Shown here: positions 32,780-42,407 of the stretch, piece after piece | Layout of the letters: every line of letters starts with the position of its first letter | Position numbering within the stretch: the stretch's first letter is position 1 | Source: Cladosporium sp. IMV 00045 | Taxonomy: Eukaryota > Ascomycota > Dothideomycetes > Cladosporiales > Cladosporiaceae | Reading direction: 5' to 3' | DNA: 42,407 nucleotides | Assembly (NCBI GenBank): GCA_001931905.2 | Contig: MSJI02000884.1 | Coordinates: 1 to 42,407, forward strand | Made by a program: the position numbers and the translations under genes | Notes under the pieces: generated by a model | Databases searched by the model: none | What the model saw: the letters and a program-made list of their open reading frames with translations, nothing else | What the model was told of the DNA's origin: nothing

Positions 32780-34739
32780 CTAGAGTCCAGAGTCAAGCAT
32801 CTCAATAGGACTGTGCTTGTTGAACGCCCACCAGTCTCTGCAAGTCTGACTGACAGTGCTGGGCACATCGACTTCCTTGTGGATGAGTTCGGGCGATTCC
32901 AGGACTTCGATGATCATTCCCAGGCTCAGATGCCATGCGATGTGGCAGTGGAATGGCTGTGATGCTCCGTTAGCAAATGTAATGGTGCATTAGTGTTCGC
33001 GCGGTAGTCACTTACCCAGGCGCCGGGGTTGTCTTGGAACCACTGGATGACCAAATGACCATTGGGCCTCACCATCTGCACGTCTCGTCGCTGAGGGTTC
33101 TTGGAATTGACGATCTTGCCGTCCCAGTCGCCTTCTCCTTCGGCCAGGACGAAGATGTTGTGTCCGTGGAGATGCATCTATCGACCGTGTCAGTCTCGGC
33201 TGTCTGAATGGGGTGTTGTTGGTTGCACCTACCGGATGAGCGTTCCCGTTGTTGTTCTTGATGACAAATCGAACAGAGCTCACTTCGCTGTTGTACTGGT
33301 ACACATTCCTCTCTCTCGGAAAATCAGTATATCCCATCTTCGCGCGGAGCAGAATAGGGTCGTTGTAATCGACAACCGCAGAAACGTTGTTCATCCACCA
33401 CTTGCCGTACGTGCCATTAGAGTGACCCTCCATGTTGACATCAACGGACTTGCCAGGGTTGCCAGGGTCGAGGGACATGACGGGCACGGTCTTCTCGAGG
33501 GGATCGTTGAAGCAATTGGCATTGTCATAGCCATCCCATGGCTCTGAGAAGGGAAGCTGGCTGTCATCGGCGTCTTCGTAGTAGATCGCCGCCTTGCCGA
33601 CGCGCTGGCCGTTGTTTGCCGCGCAACCCTCGGGCGCCAACACGCGCATCCAGTAAGCTCCTTGGGTGCTCGAGTATTTTCCGTCGATCAGGACATCGGT
33701 GCGCTGCCCGACGCCTAGCGTCACGACGTTAGTCTCGTAGGGCTCGATTTCGACGAAGTCGTTCGCCATGACCTTCATGGTGTGGCCGTCGATGGAGATC
33801 TTGAGAAGAGCCTCCGCCGAGGTGTTGATCAAACGCAGGCGATGCGTCTTGCTGCTGGTGAAGTTGAACCTGGCAATCGGAGCGGACTCGCAGTCTCTTC
33901 CGTTGGCGTTGTCGCAGTCGAAGGGGTTTTTGCCGTTAATCAGAATGTTCTTGGAGTAAGGGTACTGCGCACCCTCGGAGACAGGCTTGATCAGGTCGGT
34001 GAGCAAGTCCTCGTAGTAGTCGTGGTACCAGTCGGTCAAGTGGGCAGGGCCCAGGTCGATATCGTAGGTGCTTGCGTTGGGGCCATAGATGATCATCGGG
34101 CCAGAGAGACCGCTGGCGAATTGGGAGCTGTAGTGGCTGTGCCAGTATGATGAACCGTAAAGTTCAGCGGGGAATGAGTAGGTGAAAGACTCTCCAGGGG
34201 CGATTGGGCAGATGGATACGCCTGGGACACCATCGTTCGGTTGGCTGCCCTTCTGCAAGTTGCCATGCCAGTGGATGCCAGTGCCTTCGTCTTCGATGTT
34301 GTTGGTGAGTTTTACTCTGATAGTGTCACCCCAGTTTGCCTCGATGGCGGGCCCCGGGTACTGTCCATTGACCAAAGCACAGGTGGTGTTCACGCCATCT
34401 GGTGCACATGTTTGTTTCGTGACTGTCCAGTCGAAGTCGCGGGTCACGCCAGTCCTTGGGAAGTCGGTGTAGTAATTGGTGTCCTTGTTCCTTGTACCCC
34501 AAGGTTTGCCGGCTGGTAGAGGCTGGGGAGTGTCAGTACATGATCGATATACCCAGCCAGGCGGTTTCACTCACGTTGTTCTTCATAAACCATGGCAAGT
34601 GTTGCGCCTGCTTTGTTCCAAGTTCACTGTAAGAGTTGAACGACCACCTGTCAAACCCCGACCACGCAACCTCGTCTGCCGTTACGGCGACAGCCAAAGA
34701 GGCCAGAGACAGCACCTGAAAGGCCATTATTGCTGCCAA
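32780..34739 (-). CDS. Ascomycete laccase (multicopper oxidase)
   Basis: Minus-strand exons are 34739..34575, 34522..33233, 33177..33016 and 32956..32780. Introns of 52, 55 and 59 nt (GTGAGT, GTAGGT, GTAAGT donors) fall at phase 0 and give 597 residues. A signal peptide (about 1-20) is followed by three cupredoxin domains. Copper motifs are all present: HWHG (139-142), YWHSH (181-185), HPMHLHGH (484-491) and HCHIAWHLSLGM (542-553). The C-terminus DSGL matches the ascolaccase tail that plugs the active site. Family role: one-electron oxidation of phenols with reduction of O2 to water, acting on lignin-derived phenols, melanin precursors or plant defence phenols. The axial type-1 copper position is M553 where Leu or Phe is usual. 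ATG 34727 (MAFQVL) is an alternative start. Confidence 0.94.
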
Positions 34740-36558
34740 AAGAAACGAAAGAGTATGACCGCGAAGGAACTGAAGAACTGCAGATCAGGACCTACACAGG
34801 TGGCGGCCCTGAGGCTTATGAATGCCTAAGGGCTCAGTTAACATTACACTACGGGCCTTTTCCCATTAGATTGACATGTTGCAGCGATCCAACAGCGGCG
34901 CTCGAACTAACAGAGGAAATGACGCGTGCGATAGATAGATGCCGACTTCCCTGGGCCTAACATGGCAGCATGCCTCGCCGAGCCAGGCACAAGCCATATC
35001 ACCTCTGCCGTCTCTAATCGTGAGAACGGGTCCAACGCATCGAATAAGATGCGCAATGCCAATCATAATGCAAAGCCCTCAAAGACCAGAACCAAGGCAC
35101 GTAAGGCTTTCGACATCCGCCACATGCTTGAACGTTTCCTTTCAACCAACAGACTTCACTCTCTGCCAGCAGAACCCTGTTTTGCCTCGCTTCGACACGG
35201 CGTGCAGCTCCGGTCGTTGATGCAAAGAAGTCTATCATCGAGCAGTAGGTCCCAGATCGGGTAGTCAAATAGAACAATCCTGGCGCAAGAGGCTCCACCG
35301 TTCGCGTGAAGCAGACGTTTTTTGGTCCAGGTCGACATCATAGACTTTCCTGGAGTTGATGGTGCAAGATGAGGTGTGGAGAACGGATCGGCGGAGAGCC
35401 GTCCGCTCCAACCACTTCGTTGAGATCTGATCTGGTTTGCTTGATGCTGTTGCCAGGGCAAGCCTGTATCTTGCGGCTCGGTAGTCCTGATGATGGTGAT
35501 ACGAGAGTAGGTAGAGTTCTCCCTTTCGTTCGGTGGCGAGAGGCAATTGCTGTAGTTGTAAATCGTCGGATGCACGATCCGGGGAACGAAGAAGTTGAAC
35601 TGTTTTCGATTAGTTTGACTAACATCTGCATAATAATCACACGCTTTCTATCATCTGATTCACCTATATCTATAAAGAGAAGCAGAAGTGAGACTTCGAA
35701 TAATTATCACTCGCGCATATCATCCCAAGTCATCGACAGGGTCTTTTGCAGAAGCCCAACCGCCCTTGTTTCACTTTCCTCAATAGCGCATATGTCTCTA
35801 TGGCGCATATGTCAAGCTCAACAAATCACCGTCAGATTGTAGCAATGACTCTCGAACGCATAATAGCTCTCTAATACAAAGCTTTTGCCACGGCTTGCCA
35901 TGCCGGACAAAGCATACTCAAGCCGTGTGTGCCTTGCCAGCCTCGCCAGCCACCGCACGGAGCTCAGCCCTTCGCTTACGCTTCTGAGTCGACTTCACCT
36001 CATCCGCTGCCGTGTCTACTTTCGGATCATTGATAACAGACTAGCTCTTCTCACCGACTCCCTCGTCATAACTATGTAAGTTATACGGGCTGATGAAGAA
36101 CGATCGTCTATGCTCGTATCTTTAGTCCTGGACGTTGCGAGCTCCATCCGAGAAACCGTGTGAAAATATATCACGAAATGGGATCTCGATGAGACTTAAA
36201 AATCGGGAGTTTTGTTTTTGCAGAGACCAGCTCCTATTAATTTTTCTATTCCAATATTAAGTATGCTGCGAGGTAAGATGCAAACATGTACAAAGCAAGG
36301 AAACGCATCACAACACAAGGAAAAAACAAGATCAGATCGACAATAACTCAGTAAAGCATGCCAGAAAACCCACTCTCAATCCCGAAAAGCAACGCAGACA
36401 ATAAGAAAATCCAGCGACGCAACGCAATGATCAACTCAATAGCAAATCGCAGAGAAGCCTCCCCATTAACGAGAAAGCAACAGCCACATCGACCTCAACA
36501 CCACCGCCAGACTGTCCAGAGAGGGCATAAATCTCCCGACGTCTCTCTACCACTGGCC
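34740..36558. other. Intergenic region upstream of the laccase gene
   Basis: About 1.8 kb. The left side should be the laccase promoter, the right side the 3' flank of the disordered-protein gene. Overlapping frames at 35156-35842 on both strands look unordered and show no domain. The stretch from about 36150 to 36350 is A/T-rich. No gene or RNA was seen. Confidence 0.55.
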
Positions 36559-37464
36559 CTAAGAGCCGCGAGGGCGCCTGCCGAGGTTCGAGGGCACCGG
36601 GACAGACACCTCCAGAATGAATTTCATGTGTTCCTGACCTCCTTCTCCAACGAACGCGTAGTCTTCGTAGGCGTAGCCGCCTTCCACTTGCTCAAACGCT
36701 TCGGGCCTGATATTTGGCGACGAAGGAGATTGGTAGACCGGTGGCTCATCGCTGTACTCTGCTGGTCTTCCCGGGGTTGCAGGTGTGAGATACGGGGACG
36801 AGGGATCGTTGAAGACGGGTGGTTGAACGCCGTCCTCTGCTGGTCCAGGGGTCGTCGGTCTGGAGGGTGGTGAGGGGAGCTGGGTATCCCGCCCGTCCTG
36901 TCTGGCAGCTCTCCTGCGCTTGAGGGAGCGTTGTACATCAGGCATCGATTCTAAATCGTCGTTGCCTTCGTTCTCCGCGATACGCTTGGTGGCAGAGCGA
37001 GTGAGGCGGCCTTGCAATGTGGACGGTGTTGCAGGTAGGTTGAAGGTTGAACTCTGGTCGTTAGTTCCAAGGCCAGAGGTGTCAAAGCCATTGTTGCGCT
37101 GCGTGATTTCGTCATCGTTTCCGGTTCCCTCTTTGGGTTTCTTGACAGGTGTCTCCGTCAATGCTGGCTGCGCGAAACCAGGAGACTGCCCAAGGATACC
37201 GTGTGCGCTGCGAGAGAAAGGGCCATCGGGAGAACTTGGACGTAGTGCTGAGGCATCTGGATCGTTCGACTCAGTCTGCAACTTCGACTGAGTGCGAGTT
37301 CCGTAATGGTGCTTAGGCCCGACTACGCGAGAGATGGATTCGGGCTTCGATGTGTTGGGACGGCGAATGCCAGGTGTGTTATGCACACCCTTAATGTTGG
37401 CGCCAGTACGATCGAGAGACATTGTCGTTGACCTGGAAGAAGGGATTGCTGTGATTGCGAGCAT
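36559..37464 (-). CDS. Disordered Ser/Thr-Pro-rich protein of unknown function
   Basis: An uninterrupted frame of 301 residues, or 287 if translation starts at MSLDRTG (ATG 37422). I do not recognise the family. It is predicted disordered by composition, with no signal peptide or membrane span. It has many S/T-P sites (TPGI, SPDG, TPVKK, SPPSRPTTPGP) that could be CDK/MAPK targets, a basic patch RSLKRRRAAR (about 175-190) resembling a nuclear localisation signal, and two related copies near the end: PPVFNDPSSPYLTP and PPVYQSPSSPNIRP. The C-terminal 50 residues (EGGYAYEDYAFVGEGG, then a hydrophobic strand) look more ordered. A nuclear phosphoprotein is plausible but inferred. Coding status is supported by the long frame and coherent composition, not by homology. 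Confidence 0.6.
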   Translation of the reverse strand: MLAITAIPSSRSTTMSLDRTGANIKGVHNTPGIRRPNTSKPESISRVVGPKHHYGTRTQSKLQTESNDPDASALRPSSPDGPFSRSAHGILGQSPGFAQPALTETPVKKPKEGTGNDDEITQRNNGFDTSGLGTNDQSSTFNLPATPSTLQGRLTRSATKRIAENEGNDDLESMPDVQRSLKRRRAARQDGRDTQLPSPPSRPTTPGPAEDGVQPPVFNDPSSPYLTPATPGRPAEYSDEPPVYQSPSSPNIRPEAFEQVEGGYAYEDYAFVGEGGQEHMKFILEVSVPVPSNLGRRPRGS

Positions 37465-38206
37465 GCGGTGGAAAGAAGATGAAGAGAAGTTTGTGCAAGG
37501 CGTATGACAATCAAGAAATGAGTCTTTGGTGCCGGAAGGGACTTGTTGTTTTCGAAAATTGAGGACCGGCCTGAAGAAAGAAGAGATGGATTATTAGACA
37601 GAGTGCTGTTGTACTTATATTCAAACCTGTAGGGTGGCTTGATGTATAGGCGGGCAAGACAAGAAGTCTGTCTCACAAAGAATCAAATGAGACCCCAATA
37701 GTGGCGTATCAGGTGTCGAATCGGGCCAGATCCCAGTGGTTTCAGCAATCTATCGATTTTAGGGGAGCTCGAGCATCAACTGCGACAAGACAAAACTGAT
37801 TCCCAGTGGATAAGCGAGAACTCTGCCAGAATCGCCATTTCGAACCTACGATACCAACATGGGCTATCGGAAGGATCCATAGTTGACTCAGAAACAAGCC
37901 AATATTGCCAGTTCCCGAGCTCACCGCTGTTGAAGGTCAGAAGGTCATCTGGAGACATGGCGTCCGCCAATGCTGGGAACAACAAGGTCTTAGCTGAGAA
38001 AAAAGGAGTCGATCAGTTCAAGACCTATTCGTGTCTGGAAACTTCAATTTTAGATCTGCGTGAAAAAATTCATACCGACGCCTCCTTTCCCACCCGATGA
38101 GACAAGCGTCGCCTCTATTCTATGCATCTACTATCTTCGTATATGCATGTACCTTGAACATCGTCCTAGCTTCAGAGTCCAGATCTCTCAAACCAAATGA
38201 AACTCC
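37465..38206. other. Intergenic region
   Basis: About 740 bp between two minus-strand genes: promoter of the disordered-protein gene and 3' flank of ARO2. A 5'-UTR intron for the left gene is possible (CTTCCAG just before its second ATG). Short frames here have no recognisable features. Confidence 0.5.
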
Positions 38207-39475
38207 TCAAGCCTTCTCTTCAGGCTTGTCAGCCGCGTTGGTCAAGTTGTTGTGCGTCATGCTGATAGGAATAGTCACGTCCTGAATAGGCGGCAGGAGG
38301 CTACGAGCAGCCTGTCTCGCGCTCTGGGCGAGGAGAGCGTCCATGATGACGATGGAAGCCATGGACTCAACGATAGGGACGGCGCGAGGAATGACGCAAG
38401 GGTCGTGGCGGCCCTTGGCTTCCAGCACGCCGGCGGTCTCGTCGTAGGTGGCGGTTTGCTGCGCCTGGCCGATGGTCGCGGGGGGCTTGAAAGCGACGGT
38501 GAAGTAGATGGGTGCACCGTTGGAGATGCCGCCCTGGATGCCGCCGGAGTTGTTGGTTTTGGTGGTCAGGCGGGGACGGGTGACGCCGGGGCGAGCGGGG
38601 TCTGTGGTGCTCTCTGACTTGACGAAGGGGTCGTTGTGGATTGAGCCGGGGACGTTGCAGCCGCCGAATCCAGAGCCGATTTCGAAGCCCTTGGTCGCGG
38701 GGATGGAGAGCATGGCGTGCGCGAGAGTGGCTTCCAGCTTGTCGAAGCAGGGCTCGCCCAGACCTGAGGGGCAGTTGCGGATCACGCATGTGACGGTACC
38801 TCCAATGCTGTCGTTCTTGTCCCTGTACTCCTCAATAACTTTCTCCATTCTCTTGCCGGCCTCGCTGTCAGGGCACCTGATCGGCAGGTTCGCGTCCACC
38901 TCATTGCGAGAGATCTTGCCGATGAGCTCCAAGAATTCAGGGTTGGTGCTAGGAGTCGGGTGCTCCTTAGTCGGAGGGAACAAGTGCTCAGGACCAACGC
39001 TGTTGGTGAAAGCGACGATCTCCACGCCGTGTGCAACACTGAGGTACTTCTCAGCGATCGCACCAGCAGCGACTCTGCCAATGGTCTCTCTTGCACTGCT
39101 TCTGCCACCTCCCGAGCTAGCCTTGACACCGTACTTCTCCAGGTAGGTCCAGTCCGCATGGCTGGGGCGGGGGTACATGTCCATAGTGCTGCTGCCGTAG
39201 TCCTTGGGTCTCTGGTCCTGGTTCATGACACGGAGGCCAATGGGTGTGCCGAGAGTGACACCAAATTCAGTGCCAGACTGGATCTCGACTCTGTCCTTCT
39301 CATCTCGGGGAGTGGTGAGGGCACTCTGTCCTGGACGACGGCGGGTCATCTGAGGCTGAATGTCATCTTCGGTCAATTTGAGGCCTGGAGGGACACCGTC
39401 GACAATGGCGCCCACGCTGCGGCCATGCGACTCGCCGTAAGTCGACACGCGGAAGTACTGGCCGAAGGTCGACAT
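38207..39475 (-). CDS. ARO2: Chorismate synthase
   Basis: An intronless frame of 422 residues, full length for fungal chorismate synthase. Signature regions are present: [15 protein letters not shown] at the start (the FMN-site GESHG at 14-18), the RRPGQ segment, [12 protein letters not shown], the [13 protein letters not shown] region and [12 protein letters not shown], followed by GRHDPC. It catalyses the last shikimate step, trans-elimination of phosphate from EPSP to give chorismate, precursor of aromatic amino acids, folate and quinones. Fungal enzymes are bifunctional and reduce their own FMN with NADPH. It is cytosolic; no targeting peptide is seen. The 278-bp gap to UTP25 must serve as its promoter. 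Confidence 0.96.
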   Translation of the reverse strand: MSTFGQYFRVSTYGESHGRSVGAIVDGVPPGLKLTEDDIQPQMTRRRPGQSALTTPRDEKDRVEIQSGTEFGVTLGTPIGLRVMNQDQRPKDYGSSTMDMYPRPSHADWTYLEKYGVKASSGGGRSSARETIGRVAAGAIAEKYLSVAHGVEIVAFTNSVGPEHLFPPTKEHPTPSTNPEFLELIGKISRNEVDANLPIRCPDSEAGKRMEKVIEEYRDKNDSIGGTVTCVIRNCPSGLGEPCFDKLEATLAHAMLSIPATKGFEIGSGFGGCNVPGSIHNDPFVKSESTTDPARPGVTRPRLTTKTNNSGGIQGGISNGAPIYFTVAFKPPATIGQAQQTATYDETAGVLEAKGRHDPCVIPRAVPIVESMASIVIMDALLAQSARQAARSLLPPIQDVTIPISMTHNNLTNAADKPEEKA

Positions 39476-39753
39476 GTTGGTAATTTTGTATGAATGTGGT
39501 GTTGGAGTTGCAGAGAAACGGCGGAATCCGATCGCAAATAGCGGGCAATTTGCGCCTGTGATGAGTCGACCCTTCCACTGGGTAGACTTTAAAGTGGGGT
39601 CTTTCTTTGGAGGATTGCGCTTTCGGCGCGGGACATCATTGATCTGATCTTATCGATAAGGTGGGCGAAGAACCATACTGGGAATCCGAACATCCTCGCT
39701 GATTTAATCTGAATAACGCACTCTTTCTGGAGCTGCGCATAAAGACAGCTATA
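39476..39753 (-). promoter_or_regulatory. ARO2 promoter with a Gcn4/CPC1-like site
   Basis: The gap between UTP25's stop and the ARO2 start is only 278 bp. TGAGTCG at 39562-39568, about 90 bp upstream of the ATG, matches six of seven bases of the TGA(C/G)TCA site used by Gcn4/CpcA in amino-acid starvation. Function is inferred. Confidence 0.3.
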
Positions 39754-42018
39754 TTACAAGAAATCAAAAGTATCACCAGCACCTCCCAACAACGCCCGCA
39801 CCCTGTCAGTTCCAACCACACGCTCAGCTCTCATACCATCCCACCTGCTGAACAGCGACCTAGCAGTCGTCTCTTCAGGCACGACTCTGCCCTCACTGAT
39901 GGAAGTTCCCAAATACCCGCCTACAACCTCACGATAGAAGACCTCGTTGTCCGGCAAGCCGTACATGACAACCTTCTTGACACCCCTAAGCTTCAGGCGG
40001 TAGAAATGGTGCGCACGCTGCGTGTACAGGAGGAATGTGTGCCTGCCTGACATGAAGTGCGAGCGCGCACGGCGCTGGTCGGCGACGTCGGTGTAATCGT
40101 GAATAGCGCCAAAGGAGATGTTCGCTGTGACATCGGAAGTGGCGAAGAAGTTGCGCACTCGCAGGAAGTCAAAGTATGAAGGGATGAAGATAAGAACGCC
40201 CTGCGCGCCATCAGCGGGCTTTGGCAAGCGCATAAGCGCAGGTAGGACTGCTGTGGTGAAGTATTTGAAGCGAGCATCCGGGTCTGCGGCGGGTGTAAGA
40301 GCGTTGAAGCGGGAGAAGGTTTGCTTGATACCCAGTCCGGTGGCAGATGTGATGGCGCCCTCATAGTGGGCGGTAAGCTTTGCCTTGCCGGCGATATTGA
40401 CAAGATCGCTGTTGAACATGCGGTTGATCTCTGGTGTCACGAAGCCTGAGAACATCATGGTCTGGCGGAAGTGCTTTGCGTTGCCGTCAAGGTACCAGTT
40501 GCGAACGCGATTCACGTCACAGCCGTGGAGATCCTTGGGTTGCAGGTTGAGGTGCTTGAAGACAAGTTCGACGTTCTCCCAGTTTTGCATTTGCATCGCA
40601 TCAGTTTGGTCGACAATCACCATCTCGATTGAAGAGAGGAAGTCATGGTCCCTCTTGCGACGATCTTCGTGTTCTATGATTCGGCGCAAACCGAGGGGCG
40701 AAGCAAGAATGATGTCGCTCGAGTAGAAAGCGGAAAAGAACTTGAGCGTCTTGCGCGTAAACTTCATGGCCGTGAGGAAATTGTTGTCGTTGTTACCGGA
40801 AAACAGTTCGCGATAATCCTCGGGCATAGTGTCTGCATCATCGATTGGCTCCTTGAAGGAATCCTGGAAACGTTGCTTGTTCTCTTGCTGTTCTGGCGCG
40901 AATAGACTGACGATACTGTCGGCATAACGCGCGCACATTTCACGAGTTTCCAACAGAATCAAAACCTTTGGTCGGGTGAATCCTTGGTCGCGGAATTCAA
41001 GTGCTTCGCCGCCCTCCGTGTGTGCGATCCTTGCAGTGTTTTTCAAAATCTTGTCCCTGCCCTTGAGTACGTGGTTCATGGCGTGCATGCAAGCCAGATT
41101 TCGGAGACTTGCAGCATTGGATGGTGATCTGTTGCCCACAAGTAGATCGGTATAGCTCAACATGTACGGCGCGATTGTCCGTTGAATGTAATCAAATGTT
41201 CCGATTTGCTTTTTCGCCGTCTCCATGAGCTTTTGCTTTAATGTGATTTCCGATGTGCTGTTCATGTTCGTTCTCCGTGGAGCACTGTCTGATAAAGACT
41301 GAGGTACAGTCAAAGTCAAGCTCCCCTTTCCGTATGACTTTTGCTTCTCAGTGCGCCAATCGCCGTTTTGTGCATCTTTAAGGCGCTTTCCAAGTTCGTT
41401 ATCGTCCGGGTTGGCGAAATGCGCCTCAAACTGATCTGCCGGGTCTTCATCATCGTCGCCTTGAAGAGTTTCGGAAGAGCCGTCTGCGACAGCCTCGTCA
41501 ATCTCTTCTGCGTCGTCTTCGTCCTCGCTTGCGTCTTCAACCTCCAGTCCCGGTTCGGCATTTGATTCGTTGTCGCTTTCCTCAGATTGGGCTTGCGCCT
41601 CTGGAGCAGGCTCCTTGACATCGAGCTTGCGTCGCTTCCTACTTCTGCCTTCGCTGTCATCTGAGCGTTTGAAAGACGCCAACAGAGCGCCATATGCTTT
41701 GCCGGCCGGTGCAACTTCTTCCTCTTCCTCTTCGCTCGATTGATCGCTTTCTTCATCCTCTTCCTCCTCTGGTGGGGGTCCTTCGTTTTCGCTGTCGTCG
41801 GAGTCGATCTCTTTCACCCTCTGGCTGTCGAACTTGCGATAATGGCCCCCTCTAGTTCGAATGCCACTCCTAGCGTCCCTGCCGCCGCCTCTATCGCTTG
41901 CTCCGCCACGCCCACCTCTTGCGCCGCCCCTTCCACCTCCCCTTCCACCGCCTCTAAAGCCTCCACGTCCACGAGAGCCAGAGCTTCCGCCGCGTCCTCT
42001 TCCTCTGAATGGAGGCAT
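39754..42018 (-). CDS. UTP25: Utp25 (U3 snoRNP-associated, DEF homolog)
   Basis: An intronless frame of 754 residues. The N-terminus (about 1-55) is a Gly/Arg-rich RGG domain, followed by long acidic Ser/Glu/Asp-rich stretches (about 70-105 and 135-205) around a basic KRRK patch. From about 255 to the end is the Utp25 domain, a degenerate DEAD-box-like fold, with LEFRDQGFTRPKVLIL, SSDIILASPLGLR, IEMVIVDQTDAM and a C-terminal half containing VLIFIPSYFDFLRVRNFF. The Walker and DEAD residues of active helicases are not conserved (VDQTD in place of DEAD), as in the family. Role: nucleolar SSU processome component needed for early 18S rRNA processing; animal Def also controls p53. It is divergent from the eIF3f-like gene. 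Confidence 0.93.
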   Translation of the reverse strand: MPPFRGRGRGGSSGSRGRGGFRGGGRGGGRGGARGGRGGASDRGGGRDARSGIRTRGGHYRKFDSQRVKEIDSDDSENEGPPPEEEEDEESDQSSEEEEEEVAPAGKAYGALLASFKRSDDSEGRSRKRRKLDVKEPAPEAQAQSEESDNESNAEPGLEVEDASEDEDDAEEIDEAVADGSSETLQGDDDEDPADQFEAHFANPDDNELGKRLKDAQNGDWRTEKQKSYGKGSLTLTVPQSLSDSAPRRTNMNSTSEITLKQKLMETAKKQIGTFDYIQRTIAPYMLSYTDLLVGNRSPSNAASLRNLACMHAMNHVLKGRDKILKNTARIAHTEGGEALEFRDQGFTRPKVLILLETREMCARYADSIVSLFAPEQQENKQRFQDSFKEPIDDADTMPEDYRELFSGNNDNNFLTAMKFTRKTLKFFSAFYSSDIILASPLGLRRIIEHEDRRKRDHDFLSSIEMVIVDQTDAMQMQNWENVELVFKHLNLQPKDLHGCDVNRVRNWYLDGNAKHFRQTMMFSGFVTPEINRMFNSDLVNIAGKAKLTAHYEGAITSATGLGIKQTFSRFNALTPAADPDARFKYFTTAVLPALMRLPKPADGAQGVLIFIPSYFDFLRVRNFFATSDVTANISFGAIHDYTDVADQRRARSHFMSGRHTFLLYTQRAHHFYRLKLRGVKKVVMYGLPDNEVFYREVVGGYLGTSISEGRVVPEETTARSLFSRWDGMRAERVVGTDRVRALLGGAGDTFDFL

Positions 42019-42306
42019 TATGCAATATGTCGCAGATCGAAATTCCTCGGTCTAAAGCATGCCTCAAAAAAAGTTGGATATATCGTCGGCAGCTTGCTGA
42101 TAAGAAGGCGGGCCGCACTGGCCGGGCCTAGCGCCAAAAAACCGCCCTGCTGCAGCGTGAGTGAACTGGAAGAAATTCCACGACTGCTGCCAAGACAAGC
42201 GAGATTGGAGAGAGACAACCCCTCGTCGCCGTCTACACCCAACCAACTGCCCGGAGCGCCCGATACTGGACTGACGGTCATATACGGACAATTCACCACC
42301 GCGAAG
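42019..42306. promoter_or_regulatory. Divergent promoter between UTP25 and the eIF3f-like gene
   Basis: The two start codons are 288 bp apart on opposite strands, so both promoters and leaders share this DNA. The stretch is moderately GC-rich with no clear TATA box. Shared control of two translation-related genes is plausible but inferred. Confidence 0.5.
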
Positions 42307-42407
42307 ATGGGCTCCTCCTCCTACCTGCACCTGGCCCGGCCGCTGGCCCCCGCCCAGATCTCCGCCTCTACCTCGACCACTGCGCCCTGCTCCGTCACCA
42401 TCCAGCC
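42307..42407 (+). CDS. eIF3 subunit F, N-terminal fragment (3' end outside window)
   Basis: The frame from ATG 42307 stays open to the window edge (33 codons plus two bases). The start reads MGSSSYLHLARPLAPAQ and continues with a Ser/Thr/Ala stretch and APCSVTIQ. This resembles the N-terminus of filamentous-fungal eIF3f, where an LHLARPL segment precedes a hydrophobic strand leading into the MPN domain. eIF3f is a non-catalytic MPN subunit of the eIF3 complex that helps load mRNA on the 40S subunit. The MPN domain itself is outside the window, so the call rests on a short segment. It is divergent from UTP25. Confidence 0.6.
   Translation, partial: MGSSSYLHLARPLAPAQISASTSTTAPCSVTIQ

Noticed and set aside
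35156..35842. Overlapping frames of 139 and 157 codons
   Set aside because: No domain or consistent codon pattern; they lie in the laccase upstream region.
37835..37865. TTCGAACC, possible tRNA on the minus strand
   Set aside because: The T-stem does not pair and no cloverleaf can be drawn.

Overview
The window reads as chromosomal DNA of a filamentous ascomycete (Pezizomycotina). The grounds are short GT-AG introns (mostly 49-107 nt, one of 249 nt), the FlbA-type RGS regulator, an ascomycete-type laccase ending in D-S-G-L, and fungal forms of Pbp1, Chk1, Rae1, Utp25 and chorismate synthase. A Dothideomycete plant associate would fit the long intergenic spacers and the wall-degrading genes, but the class is a guess. 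No virus, plasmid, CRISPR or bacterial feature was seen.

Left part (1-14908). The 3' part of an ataxin-2/Pbp1 gene (+) is followed by 3.9 kb of non-coding DNA, then a plasma-membrane casein kinase 1 (+), a convergently placed Chk1 checkpoint kinase (-), and flbA (-), the RGS protein that turns off G-alpha signalling. All splice joins were worked out by hand and keep frame.

Middle (14909-26916). About 7.7 kb upstream of flbA carries no gene I can defend. It holds small tandem repeats, a hairpin and one TpA-rich patch resembling RIP-mutated DNA. RAE1 (-), the nuclear pore mRNA export factor, follows. Next comes a broken gene (+) related to the fungal luciferase (Luz) family, which carries a frameshift.

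Right part (26917-42407). A same-strand run holds a secreted GH43 glycosidase, a four-exon ZIP zinc transporter, a secreted GH93 exo-arabinanase-like enzyme and a four-exon laccase. Together they suggest extracellular attack on plant cell-wall material, with metal uptake beside it. Then come a disordered protein of unknown function, chorismate synthase (ARO2) and UTP25 (40S ribosome biogenesis), all on the minus strand. UTP25 shares a 288-bp divergent promoter with the first codons of a probable eIF3f gene (+) that runs off the window.

Most genes are housekeeping or signalling genes. The most unusual items are the Luz-family relic, a laccase with Met at the axial type-1 copper position, the sugar-hydrolase/zinc/laccase group, a short uORF ending two bases before the chk1 start, and the Met-rich tail of Pbp1.
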